Shown here: positions 23,223-34,861 of the stretch, piece by piece | Numbering within the stretch: the first letter of the stretch is position 1 | Layout of the letters: each line of letters starts with the position of its first letter | Origin: Basidiobolus meristosporus CBS 931.73 | Lineage: Eukaryota; Basidiobolomycota; Basidiobolomycetes; Basidiobolales; Basidiobolaceae | Assembly (NCBI GenBank): GCA_002104905.1 | Contig: MCFE01000089.1 | Coordinates: 1-64,000, forward strand | Direction of reading: 5' to 3' | DNA length: 64,000 nt | Notes under the pieces: generated by a model | The model's input: the letters and a program-made list of their open reading frames with translations, nothing else | What the model was told of the DNA's origin: nothing | The model's database searches: none | Made by a program: the position numbers and the translations under genes

Positions 23223-25022
23223 ATGACCGCTCAGGACCAGTTGACTAGCGGCTTGGTTACTGAAGACAACCCTTCGTTAAAGCGCAATATGGACGATCCG
23301 GAAAACCCCCAACCCGAGAAGAAGCTTGTGCTGGAGAGTAGTACTGTTCCTGAAATGCAATCATCGCCTTCCTTGGAATCCACCCTCACCAATGCAGAAG
23401 CACCCACCGCTGATGATACAGTGGAAAAGGAAAAAAGACTTCCAAAAAGGAAAGTCGCATTGTTCATGAGCTATTGCGGTACTGGGTATCAGGGGATGCA
23501 AGTGTAAGTAACGATTGGAATGTTGCTTATGGATTGGCAGAAGCTTACTGAGCCGAATCTTTATCTAGTAACCCTGGCGCAGTTACCATAGAGGGTGAGC
23601 TTTTTAAAGCACTCATCAATATAGGCGCAGTTTCCAAAGACAATGCTGTTGACCAGAAAAAGGTAGGAAGAATGCTCTTTGACTTAAGATACCAACTGAC
23701 AGTGTCATCTTATAGGTAGGGTTTATGCGTGCTGCAAGAACTGATAAAGGTGTACACGCTGCCGGGCAAGTAGTCAATCTCAAAATGATTGTCGAGGATC
23801 CCGACATCATTGAAAAACTTAACGCAAATCTACCCGACCAGATTCGTGTATGGGGTTAGTACAGGCAATCGTCAACCAATTCCCAGCCGTTGTACCTAAC
23901 CATATGTTTGTGTCAGGATATGTCAAAGTTATGACATCCTTCCACTCGAAAAACCATTGCGACTCTCGCTATTATGAATACTTGATGCCTACATATGTAC
24001 TTATGCCACCGTCGGGCCAAGCTGATTCTTCCCCTTTGGAGGAGCGTCAGATCCCACCATCAACCGAGGAAGAGATGGCAATGAAGAGACAATTCAGAAT
24101 TTCCCCGGAAACTCTTGATTATGTCCGAAACGCTCTAAACAACTACAAAGGGACTCACAACTTTCATAATTTCACGCAAGGGAAATCATTCAAGGATGCC
24201 AGCTCAAAGAGATTTATTATGGGCTTCGATGTATGTATTCCATCAATACAGGAGACGCATTTCGGTTACTTATGCGTTCATAGTGTTCTGATCCCAAGAT
24301 CATCAATGGCTGCGAGTGGGTTAGTCTCAAAGTTCATGGGCAAGCCTTCATGATTCATCAAATCAGAAAAATGGTTGGTAGGTACATCTTAACTACGCTA
24401 AGAAGGCGATCCATACGAGTGCTGATACTATCTGCTGTGCAGGATTGATCATCTTGATGGCTCGTACCAACACACCATTGAGTCTTATGGAGAAAACGTT
24501 TGAGGAGAACAAAATCAATATCCCAAAGGCACCGGGTCTTGGGCTCCTGCTGGAAAAGGTAAACAGTATTGCACAAGTACGTTCTCAAGCCACGCTTGTC
24601 TTACAACTGCGACCCTCTTCAAGCCCGTCTTTAGTGCATACAATCGAAAAGCCAAAGATATGAACAGAGATCCTGTAGAATTTGATAATTACCAGGTAGG
24701 CATTCGTGGCATGCCCAGCCCTGGTCAAAATCTAAAGATTTATCTACCATTAGGAGCAAGTCGAGGGCTTCAAGCAGAAATACATCTACGATGCCATGGT
24801 TAAAGTTGAGGAAGAGGAAAACATGTAAGAATTGGTTTTTAAGGCTTTTGTTGCTGCCATGTATTCACGCCTCTATGCAGCTTTGACCAATGGATCAAAG
24901 GCATCGATACATTCCCCGAGTTTTACACGTACATCAATCCCGAGGGCATGATTCCAGAAAGTGCTCTGCTCTGTAACCAAGTTCGTCCTCCCGTAAAGCA
25001 GGAGGAGAAGCAGGATTCATAG
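23223..25022 (+). CDS. PUS1: tRNA pseudouridine synthase Pus1-like
   Basis: Nine exons: 23223-23503, 23569-23662, 23716-23854, 23917-24230, 24284-24377, 24443-24558, 24624-24695, 24754-24824 and 24881-25022. They join in frame to 440 residues. The TruA-type catalytic motif is [14 protein letters not shown], with the catalytic Asp. Flanking family segments are [48 protein letters not shown] and the C-terminal [15 protein letters not shown]. The first ~75 residues are a charged, low-complexity leader. Pus1 modifies several tRNA uridines (for example 27, 28, 34 and 36) and U2 snRNA in the nucleus. It has the densest introns in the window. Confidence 0.95.
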
Positions 25023-25350
25023 AGTTACTAGATGGCGTTTAGACGAACTTGATATATAAATACAGTACTGTATATTGTGTTTCGGTCGACTTCATAAGGA
25101 TACAGTTAATGGTGTTTCAAGATCGGCGTTTTCATTTTTCGATGTAGAATTGATTGCTGCCCAATTAGATGTTTATTTCAACGTATAACCAATAAATAGT
25201 TGATTAGGTGCCATTATTCAATGTCGAAGCTACTTTGGGCGAGAATCTGCGATCCGTATACATGGACAAAAAATCGGAGCATTCAAATAAAATTTCTCTT
25301 CCCCGCGGTAACTCCATTATTCGACTCACATCCTGTTGACAGGCTTCAAC
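25023..25350. other. spacer, Pus1 3' end to RRM gene
   Basis: A CT-rich tract and a possible short 5'-UTR intron acceptor (TTGACAG at about 25338) precede the next ATG. No gene is seen. Confidence 0.5.
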
Positions 25351-25677
25351 ATGTTCGCCCTTCTTAGACACGCCAGCCCAACGCCCGTCCAGACGCTTGC
25401 TCGCAGTTACGCAACCAAAAACATCTTCGTCGGGAACTTGTCGAATTACACCACTCCCGAAGAGCTCACTGCGATCTTTGGAAAATTTGGGAAAGTCGAG
25501 GCAGTACGTCGACCCAGCCCTCGTTATGGTTTTGTTGAGATGGAGGAAAAAGATGCGGAAAAGGCAGCCAAATTCTTAAACGGATACCTTCATTCCAAGC
25601 GCCAGTGGGACGTCAAACTTACCAAAGCTACCGGTAAGCCAGCCACCTATACGTGGAAAGCAAAGAAGAAGTTCTAG
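25351..25677 (+). CDS. small mitochondrial-type RRM RNA-binding protein
   Basis: Intronless, 108 residues. The N-terminus (MFALLRHASPTPVQTLARSY) is basic and amphipathic, with an RSY-type cleavage context, like a mitochondrial presequence. A single RRM follows: RNP2 NIFVGNLS and RNP1 RYGFVEME, then a Lys-rich tail ending WKAKKKF. It probably binds RNA in mitochondria; the target is unknown. The open frame extends upstream from a TTG, but the ATG at 25351 gives the targeting peptide and is preferred. Confidence 0.85.
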   Translation: MFALLRHASPTPVQTLARSYATKNIFVGNLSNYTTPEELTAIFGKFGKVEAVRRPSPRYGFVEMEEKDAEKAAKFLNGYLHSKRQWDVKLTKATGKPATYTWKAKKKF

Positions 25678-27476
25678 GCCTCAACTTTTAGACACTCCCT
25701 TCATTCTCCGTTGAGAAGCCCGCATATTATCAATTTCGCACCGATATTTTCTTTCACTAACAGCTAGCACTCAATACGATAATAAATGGCCCAACCTCAA
25801 TTGTATTCATTCAGGATTGTACCAAACGGTGGAGAGAGGCACGCCACAGGAAAGCTGTGCTGCTTGCTTTGTGAAGCCAAAGGGAAGGGTGATGTGCCCC
25901 CTGAGCAAGTGCTGGTTTGACATTGGGAGTTAATTGACATTCGGTTCGACCAAGTATTCTTCAAGTCAAACACCGCTGCCATGCGTGTATGTCATTGGTC
26001 ACTCATCCGATCCCCTTGGCAATTGGCAGCAGCAATTTCCAATTCATCTGCACCTGAGACCATCGTCCAGGAGCCGAGGGCATGGAACAATAGCACTGAT
26101 GATATTGCTGAGGTACTCTTCGTGAGCACTAAGTGGGGAAACTTGTCCAAGTGACCTCCTGTGATCGGAAATCTTCCCAGCCCCACGCCCGTTATGGAGC
26201 TTGCGTAGCTTACGGAGTGTTCGGATTGAATGGCAAGTGGATGCCAATAGATGGACATTGGAGCATAAGGAACAAGGTTGGTATGGTCTGTGATATTGAC
26301 GGCATCGGCGCTGAAACTTATCCCAGTCAATTCTATATTAATAAACTCCTGGCGAATCGGCTCTTGCCGCCGTTTCGTGGGTTGACTGTTTGCCTTCAGT
26401 TGTAACTATTCGTTCAGCTTCATGGTCTGAATAAGCTGGGGTATATATATATATATATATATACATATCAAGAACAAGTTCCCAAACTGGCTGTCTTGGC
26501 AAGTTAATTTGTGGCATGCTGGAAATGAGGTGTCGTGTCCTTTTCGAGCATTACAATGGTCAGGGCTGGCATCGTCAAGTGTCGTCCAATTGGGTAGTTG
26601 CCCACACCTCATATGTATACAGTTACTGTTGGGTGTTGGTAATGATCTAAAGGTTGCATGAGGAATTTCAAAAACCCTAGTAGTAACGCTGATCAAGAGC
26701 TGTGGTCAACTGCAGTAGCCAAATTTAGCTACTGCGTGGCGGTGCTCATGGGCTAATTGCAGCATTTCAAGTCGATCAAGGTAAAGTGACACTAGCGTAA
26801 GTCGCCAAGTATTTCCCCATTGCTTTGGATTTCAACTCTGGGCAGAGGTGGAGAACTGCATCCACAAGCACAGCTTAGAGGAGACGTGACTGAACGTGTG
26901 AGGCATTTGTTAATCTTATATCGAATCGACACAATGACTGGTGGATGAGTTCATCCAATCAACATGATAATTTTTCCTTTCTGGGCAAACAGTGCTGACC
27001 TAATACGCGGTGATAATGTGTGTTGCAGGTGGGCAAGTTGCTTGTTCACATCAATAGGTCAGCTCCACCTCCCAATGGTTGGATGCAGCGGCAGTCGCTA
27101 ACTAGACAACAGCCATACAAAATGCACGGTTAGTTGACTGCAGTTGGGAGGGGATCGTCCATAATAAATACATAGCTGCTGTACTGTATCAAGCATGGGC
27201 TCATTTTTCAAAACCGAGACCAAGTTGACTTCAAGCCCAGCATGATTAGACTGGGTAGAGTACATAAAAGGTGATACGTATGGTATTGATTCTATGTGCA
27301 TAATGAATTATTGTCTATTGCAGCAAGCAATTTGGGGAAGGTCTTGGTTTCATCGTAGGTTTGGCTCTCTATTGACTGCTATTCGTTTGATCAATATGTT
27401 GATCGTTTATTCGTTTAACAAAGATGCCAATCACCTGTACGCATACAGCTACGCCAGCATTGCTTGTATAAAAGCT
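25678..27476. other. gene-free spacer with a TA microsatellite
   Basis: 1.8 kb without a supported gene. Open frames on both strands at 25992-26405 and 26406-26696 lack domains. The (TA)n run at 26442-26463 is the only repeat seen. Confidence 0.5.
26442..26463. repeat. (TA)11 microsatellite
   Basis: An uninterrupted TA dinucleotide run in the spacer. Confidence 0.9.
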
Positions 27477-27484
27477 CAAAGCTC
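27477..27484 (+). promoter_or_regulatory. TATA box of POT transporter 1
   Basis: TATAAAAG, 83 bases before the ATG at 27567. Confidence 0.55.
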
Positions 27485-27566
27485 TGGAAGTGTTGGAAAC
27501 GTAGCTCAGATCTTCGCTAATTGTTTCCCTTTTGCTAAATATTCCTTATCCATCTGCTTGTCCTCC

Positions 27567-29298
27567 ATGGAAAGTAAAGAGCTAAAATCCGATGTCCGTC
27601 AAGAAGTGGGACACGAAGAGGGACTCTCCCAAACACCATATAGAGAGCAAGAGACCGAGGGTTTACGTCGCGTTGCCGACAAGATCCCAATAGCTGCTTG
27701 GTTCATCATCGTCAGTAAGTGCTGTACTATCTCCGCTTTCAATGCTTTTGACGATGCTAATCACTTATAATTTGATAGATGAATTTTGTGAGCGTTTTGC
27801 ATACTATGGGGGATCAGCTCCTTTCACAAATTATGTTCAGTTCCCTGCAGGAGATCCAAATCAGGCTGGCGCATTGAACAAAGGTCAAGCTACAGCTACT
27901 GCTTGGAAGCAATTCTTCACTTTCTTCTGTTATTTCACCCCATTGCTTGGAGCGGTCATAGCTGATCAATACCTGGGCAAATACAAAACAATCCTGATTT
28001 TCTCCTCCATATATATGCTAGGATGGTTTATTCTGACCATAACGTCCATTCCCTCAATCATGATGCAGGCAGGCTACCCGGGCTATATAGTCTCCCTTTT
28101 TGTCATCGGGTTGGGAACGGGCGGCATCAAACCTTTAGTCTCCCCTATGGCGGCAGATCAGTATACACAAAAGGAGCTGGAATATCGGGTGATAAAAGGA
28201 GAGCGTGTCATTGTCGATCCTGAATTAAACACCCAGCATCTGTATAACTGGTTTTACTGGGCCATCAACGTAGGCTCGCTAATAGGTGGGATTGTCACTC
28301 CGCAACTAGAGCTACATATCGGCTTTTGGCTAGCCTACCTCGTTCCAACTGTAATGTTTGGAATGGCCATCACTGTGTTTGTAGCCGGTAACAAGATGTA
28401 CAACAAGGTTCCGCCCAGTGGCGAGTCAGCTATAGTCAAAGCATACCATACCATGGCATATGCCCGTAGACGGATCCGAAGAGCTGGGGTGAAGCCAAAA
28501 CATTACTTGGATGCCGCCAAGAGTAATCCTGAAGGCTTCCCTCCTGAGACAGAAGAGGAGTTGAAACATCGCAGATGGAACGATCGCTTTGTTGACGATC
28601 TAAAGCAAACCTTGATGGCTTGCAAGATATTCATTCCATTGACCGTCTACTGGATCTCCTACAATCAAATCACCTCGAATCTGATATCCCAAGCGGCAGT
28701 CATGAAACTTCCGCCCAACCTTCCCAACGATATCATCACGAACATCGATCCTATCGCGTTGGTTATTCTCATCCCCATTATGGACATAGCGATTTACCCA
28801 ACTCTCCGTAAATTACGAATGAACCCTCGTCCAATGACCCGTATTTTCCTTGGGTTTATACTCGGGGCATTGGCAATGCTATGTTCAGCTCTGGTACAGA
28901 ACGAGATTTACCGTCGCCGTGATCACGGTGAGGATTTGCTAAGTGTGTGGTGGCAGATCCCGGCATACGTTTTGATAGCAGTATCGGAGATATTTGCTAG
29001 TATTACGTCTCTCGAGTACTCCTATACGCATGCACCTGACTCACTTAAGGGAATGGTGTCTGCCCTGGCTCTTCTCCCCAATGCAGTAGCTGCACTTATC
29101 GGCATTCTACTTTCGCCTGTATCTCAAGACCCATATCTTACCTGGATGTACGCAGGTGTGTCCATCGCTTGCTTTGTGGTTGGAGTGTTGTTTTGGTTTG
29201 TATTCAAGCACTATGATCGCCTTGATGATGAGATCAAGCGTACCCGGGCCGAATACCGAAACGAGGAGATTGTGGAGAATGACAAGCTTGGGGAATAA
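27567..29298 (+). CDS. PTR2: POT/PTR2-family peptide transporter, copy 1
   Basis: Two exons, 27567-27714 and 27779-29298, give 555 residues. The proton-coupled oligopeptide transporter motif NEFCERFAYYG (ExxERFxYYG) lies in TM1, right after the intron. The second family signature region is GLGTGGIKPLVSPMAADQY, and FYWAINVGS and SLEYSYTHAPDSLKG follow. About 12 membrane segments are expected with a charged cytosolic loop near the middle. It imports di- and tripeptides with H+ at the plasma membrane. The open frame extends well upstream of 27567, but the TATA box and the match to copy 2 (MVDKEIKSD versus MESKELKSD) support this start. It converges with copy 2. Confidence 0.95.
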
Positions 29299-29902
29299 AG
29301 TCCGAAGCAGCCGAATATCCCCACGGATTCCAAGCAAAACACTTTCATGCTTTCCCCCAGGCTGATTGTCCGCAGTATACCATGTCAAGCACGAGGTTCG
29401 TTACATTCCTGAACTCTGACCTTTACCACATGCACCCACCCTGTCGTGAGATATCTCCCTCAACCATCGCCTGCTCTTCCCCCTGCGAAGCATCTGTAGC
29501 ACTTTTTGACCAACCATACGAAACTCAAATTTCGAGACTCAATTTGGACAAAATCAGCCTGAAGCCCATGCTCTTGCACAGCCATAATAAACATTTGTGT
29601 ATCCACACACACCATACTACACTGTATGGCTAAATTGTTGTGTTACGCGAGATCGCAGCACTATAAAGTTTCCAGGATGTTCGAAATTCCCCACCCCAAC
29701 TGCCCGGTTTCCACGAAAGTCCGCCCGTGTAACATTCCAAACTGCCGAATACCCGAAATGATTATGGGGGAATCTTTTTTATTCCAAATGCGAAACTAAA
29801 CCTATTATGATCAAAATAGGGAATACCCACGAATTACATCGATATTCACCTTAGCGAGATGTATGCATATTAATTTTCAATTACGGTTACCGAAGCAGTT
29901 GA
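29299..29902. other. spacer between convergent POT genes
   Basis: This holds the facing 3' ends of the two transporters. I see no further gene; the 29382-29633 open frame has no domain. Confidence 0.6.
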
Positions 29903-31540
29903 TTAGTTCTTCTCGTTGTTATTGTGGACGCGGTTGGCCTTGTTCTCAGCATCAATGCGATCGTAGTCTCTGAAGATGAACCAGAAGAGGACGGAGCTAA
30001 CGGCACAGGCGATACCAATTCCTCCATACAACCAGGTAAGGTAAGGATCTTGGGACACGGGCGACAGAATGATACCGAAGAGGGCGGCGATGGCGTTGGG
30101 CAAGAGGGACAAGGCGGACACGATACCCTTCAGCGAATCGGGGGCGTGAGTGTAGGAGTATTCAAGAGAAGTGATACTGGCGAAGACTTCGGAGAGAGCA
30201 ATCAGAGCGTAAGCAGGGATTTGCCACCACACGCTCAACATGGGTTGGCCGGCATCTTGACGACGGTAGATCTCATTTTGGACAATAGCAGAGGAAGCCA
30301 TGGCAAATGCAGCAAGAATGAAACCGAAGGTGATGCGGACCATGGATGGTGGGCTCTTGTTGATCTTGCGGAGAGCGGGATAGATGAAGATATCGACGAT
30401 TGGAATAAAGATGACAATACAGATGGGGTTGATGTTGGTGATGATGTCGTTGGGAACTCCCTTAGGACGGTACATGACAGCGGCTTGGGAAATCAAGTTA
30501 CTGGTGATCTGGTTGTAGGCAGTCCAGTAGATGGCCATGGGAATGAAGATTTTACATGCCATCAGGGTAGTCTTGACATCATCAACAAAGCGGTTGTCCC
30601 ATCTACGTTGGGACTTCTCGAGCTCGGTCTCCGGGGGGAGGCTGGGGTGGTCGGACTTGGCAGCATCCAAAGTATTCTGAAGCTTTTGGGTGGCCTTGGG
30701 GGCGCGTCTGCGAGCATACGCATAGCACTTGAAGAGCTTGATGATCGCCGACTCTCCAGTGGGCGGCACCTTGTTATAGAGTCTGCTACCGGACCAGAAG
30801 ACGGCGATGGCAAACACAAACATGACAGTAGGAACAAGGTATGCGAGCCAGAAGCCAACGTTCAGAGCAATGATGGGAGTGATGATACCACCAATGGTGG
30901 ATCCCACGTTGATCGCCCAGTAGAACCAGTTGTAGAGATGCTGAGTATTCAATTCAGGATCGACAACCACACGCTCGCCCTTGATAACGCGGATCTCTGG
31001 TTCAGTTTGATTGTATTGGTCAGCAGCCATGGGAGAAACCAAGGGCTTGATGCCACCAGTACCCAAGCCGATCACGAAAAGAGAGACGATGTAACCGGGA
31101 TAACCGGCGGTGTACATGATGGAAGGAATGGAGGTGATGGTCAAGATAGCCCATCCGAGCAAGTAGATTGTGGAGAAGATGAGAATGGATTTGTATTTTC
31201 CAAGGTATTGATCGGAAATGACTGCACCAATCAAGGGGGTCAAGTAGCAGAAGAAGGTGAAGAACTGCTTCCAAGCAGTTGAGGTAGCTTGACCCATGTT
31301 GAGAGCACCAGCCTGGTCCGGATCATCGGGGCCAAATTGAATATAATTGGTGAAAGGAGCAGACCCTCCATAGTAGGCGAAACGTTCGCAAAACTCGTTG
31401 ACAACCACGAACCAAGCTGCGATGGGGATTCTAGCAGCAACTCTGCGGAGCCCCTCCATATCAGCAGCACTGGTTGTTTGAGTGATGCCTTCTTCGTGGC
31501 CAACTTCCCTGGAATCGGACTTGATCTCCTTGTCAACCAT
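29903..31540 (-). CDS. PTR2: POT/PTR2-family peptide transporter, copy 2
   Basis: Single exon, 545 residues from the ATG at 31540. The open frame continues upstream only from a GTG. NEFCERFAYYG, GLGTGGIKPLVSPMAADQY, FYWAINVGS and SLEYSYTHAPDSLKG are all kept, so H+/peptide symport is expected. It is clearly related to copy 1 throughout, but silent sites and loops have diverged, so the duplication is older than the ZIP one. It lacks the intron that copy 1 has just before NEFCERF. The long plus-strand open frame across the gene (29924-31282) is an antisense shadow. Confidence 0.95.
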   Translation of the reverse strand: MVDKEIKSDSREVGHEEGITQTTSAADMEGLRRVAARIPIAAWFVVVNEFCERFAYYGGSAPFTNYIQFGPDDPDQAGALNMGQATSTAWKQFFTFFCYLTPLIGAVISDQYLGKYKSILIFSTIYLLGWAILTITSIPSIMYTAGYPGYIVSLFVIGLGTGGIKPLVSPMAADQYNQTEPEIRVIKGERVVVDPELNTQHLYNWFYWAINVGSTIGGIITPIIALNVGFWLAYLVPTVMFVFAIAVFWSGSRLYNKVPPTGESAIIKLFKCYAYARRRAPKATQKLQNTLDAAKSDHPSLPPETELEKSQRRWDNRFVDDVKTTLMACKIFIPMAIYWTAYNQITSNLISQAAVMYRPKGVPNDIITNINPICIVIFIPIVDIFIYPALRKINKSPPSMVRITFGFILAAFAMASSAIVQNEIYRRQDAGQPMLSVWWQIPAYALIALSEVFASITSLEYSYTHAPDSLKGIVSALSLLPNAIAALFGIILSPVSQDPYLTWLYGGIGIACAVSSVLFWFIFRDYDRIDAENKANRVHNNNEKN

Positions 31541-34500
31541 TAGAGGATTAATTTGGTGGCGATAGGATACTTTGGAAAATGAGAGATGGCTATTGCAAAG
31601 GCCCACCGGCGGGTTATATACTCGCGGCCCACCCAGTGACTATCCAGCCGCGGTTACACACCCAGATTTAACTTCGCCTCATTGAAAAACGGCAACCATT
31701 TGAAAAGTCAATATAGCCTATCTCAAGGCCGATTTTTAAATTAAGCCCCCGTGACGATTTGGTGATTGGTACTCATTCCAGAATGGACCTAGTATTCATT
31801 TGAATTGATCTCGCGTATTCGAGATAAGATGGCATATTGGGCGACCACGGGTTACGGAGCACCTTCTCAGATTGGAAATGACGGTTGCCTTCCATACGAA
31901 TCCTAATATTTCGAAGTTCTACAAAGCAGTTTTTGCCGTGAAAAAAGGATGAGTGTGTGAGAACTTTTGATCAACGATGCCATGCCAATGAATCCACGCT
32001 CGCACAAGCGTCCCCACTGGGCCTGCGATGTTTCGTGATGACTACCCAAGCGGGTTGATGTAGCACATTACAGGCCTGTCTTAGGAAAAATGGGAATTGT
32101 GCAAGTGATCCACGTTACTGACCTGAACTCTCAGAATGTACGAAGCAGGCCCCGTATTCCTTATAGCCGTTAAACTTTCCCACAACTCCATTCGAAGAGG
32201 ATCCTGTCGGGCGTATTACAATGCGACGGGCACTATTGCTAATGGATCATCGGCTCAAAACAATGTTCCCTCACCACGCATCACGATCACTACCGCCAGC
32301 ATTGTCTGTTCTAGAACGCCATGGTGCACGCTGCCAGCTACACGAACCCTCGAAGATCAATTCAGCAGGACGGGACCATCAGCAAGCACATATCCGAACC
32401 ATGCCCACCCGGGGGCAGCTGAACCCAATCTCAAGTGTGTGCCAACCGGTCCCGAACTGTTCGGGTCAAATTGAATGGGTCATCGACAAGGCGCCTGTCC
32501 TTATCGTGATGGATATGGGATCCAGAAGGGTGATTTGCGCATCAGCTATTTTGTGTCACGGTCGCTAGAGGCCATAGGGTTCCTGGAGCAGTCGATTCAG
32601 ATTCCAGTGCTGTGGCCAGCATCCAAAGGGCGGTTGATGGTTGATCAACTTCCAATAGATTGGATTGATGGACCCTCTACGATCGGTTCTGCCATGGGGT
32701 TTCTCTAAACGCCAATACCGGTCAGAAGGAGACGCAATCATCCCTAGAAGGATCTCAGAGAGTGCAAACTATTGCCTCTTCAGGTTATCAGGAGGTATAC
32801 TACTGATCAGGCGTGCTGCATCGATCCTACGAGTGCAGTTTTTGGGTGCATAGTGTGGCCATCTGGTGCGGTGAGGCTCTTCAATCCGTCCTCACCAGTG
32901 GCCACCGCAAATGAGTCATCGCAGGCGTAGATAATTCTGGAGAAAGACGCCAGAACCATCCATCCCAGAGCACCATATCTATTCAAGTGGCATCTGCGAG
33001 TAAATGCCATGATATCCATAAATCGAACCTTCTTTTTCGACTTACTCATTTAGGCCAAATGACAAAACCCCTCGCAGGGGGATCCGCTTAGGGATCCGAG
33101 TGGGACACGCGGGGCCATTGGCTGATCGGGAGATATCGAAGCAAATATGGTTGTTTTTGTATTAAGCTTAACTTCATGCAATTAAGCTTGGTCCGAAGCT
33201 TAATCTCTACTCGGCAGAAAATGAGGATTCTTCCTAATCGATCGTGCGCTCACTTTGGTCAAATTAGTGCGGAATCATGGATGGATGATTGTAAGTGTCG
33301 CTCCCATGTCGTACCGAGCGCTTTCTAGAAGCTCTCACGTCCCATCCATATCCATAAATGGCGATAGGTGTATTTGCAATACCATTATGTCTTCATTAGG
33401 TGCCTGATCAAATCATACTCGCTGGGGATCAGTTGACATCATCGGCCTGATCCAAGGGTCAGGATGGTCTGATTCATCTACCATCCACCGAATAGTATGC
33501 TGCCTTCCGTGATGATGTTGATTCAAGTGAAATGCACAACATGCTAACCAAAACTTCCCGTTTAACACTCGGGCATCTCCAGATGGTTTATATTAGGAAG
33601 GTTTTCTAGATTAGTGTTGCATGGCAGTGTACACGCTCACATGATCCCCTATATGGGGGATGTTTATTGAGGTGTGGTCTCATTGACTCCTACTGCTAAT
33701 GGGAAGCATGTTTGTTGGTGCACTCATATGGGTATGTTCTGAGCTTGGCGTTTGGTTGTTAATGATGGCCTCATGTGAAATGTCGGATTCTGGTGCTTCC
33801 AGTATCCGGACTCCTCCATGATACCGGTGGCTGAATTTGACTCACCCTTCTCTGGCAAGTTTGAGCATGCTAGATTGACAGCATGGGCAATATCTGAGAC
33901 TCGGTGAATGACGCAGTTTACTCACATTCGCAGTGGGTCCTTCTTAAGGGGTTAATCACCTGCTCTATATAGCCACCGGATTTAGGAGGCTACTGTACTG
34001 GGATGGTGAAGAGCAAACCGACTTCAGAGCAATCAGCAGCCAAGGATGTGGCGATATTCGCACAAATTATGCATAAACTTGAACAAGATCAAGAGCGCGG
34101 GGATTTATTGGGAAAATGATATACATTAAAATCCTGCACCAGCTCCAGGTCACCGGAAAAGAGGAGTCTCTGATGCATCGGCATGCATTACAATCACTCA
34201 GATCAAAGAAAACGCCTTAAGGAATGGAGCTTGCGTTTCAAATTAAATGGGCTCAAAGGACTTCAATAATACATCCTCTCGACGAAGCTTGCTTTGCTGT
34301 CGCGGGATTCGTGGCGGCTGTCCATTATAATGACCCCCCCCCCTAAGGATTTGCTTTGGTGTGCATGCTTTTATGTCCCTTGGAAGACTAACCAATTACC
34401 AGCATGCACAATTAGTCTGAATGCTTAATTCCCCAGATATCTCGGAGCTTTTCTGATAGTCGGTCGTGCCACATGCCCACCCAACATTGTATCAAACCTG

Positions 34501-34861
34501 GAAAAATTGCCAGCCTATTCCTCCGGAAGCTCGATACGCAACCTGGTTTGAAATCACTCTTTTGTCTAAATCCAAGCTTTACGGTAACCGTGTTTCATGC
34601 TGACCAATCCACAGTGAATAGCGCCCTACGAATTAAATGGTGGGAATGATGAGATCGCATGATTCCTCTGAAATATGAACCAAAAATGTTTGATTGTTTT
34701 CTTGCCGCAATGGGTGGCACGGGGTCTGGAATCATCTGGTCCAATGGCTGGTTGCAGTGATTCACATCAGATGGGAGCAAATCTATTCTGACAATCTCTT
34801 TTTCTTATCAATCTATTACCTCTTCATCACTTAATCTTTTACTTCCACACACTCTTATTCC
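31541..34861. other. long gene-free spacer
   Basis: 3.3 kb between the second transporter and Pex13. Overlapping open frames at 32136-33049 on both strands show no known domain and no shared splice model. A C10 run lies at 34334-34343. I see no transposon signature; it may contain old decayed repeats. Confidence 0.45.
31614..31620 (-). promoter_or_regulatory. TATA box of POT transporter 2
   Basis: TATATAA on the minus strand, about 74 bases before the ATG at 31540. Confidence 0.5.

Noticed and set aside
29924-31282. 452-residue plus-strand open frame
   Set aside because: It lies antisense to the POT copy 2 gene and is Gly/Asp-rich in a way typical of antisense reading; it has no domain.
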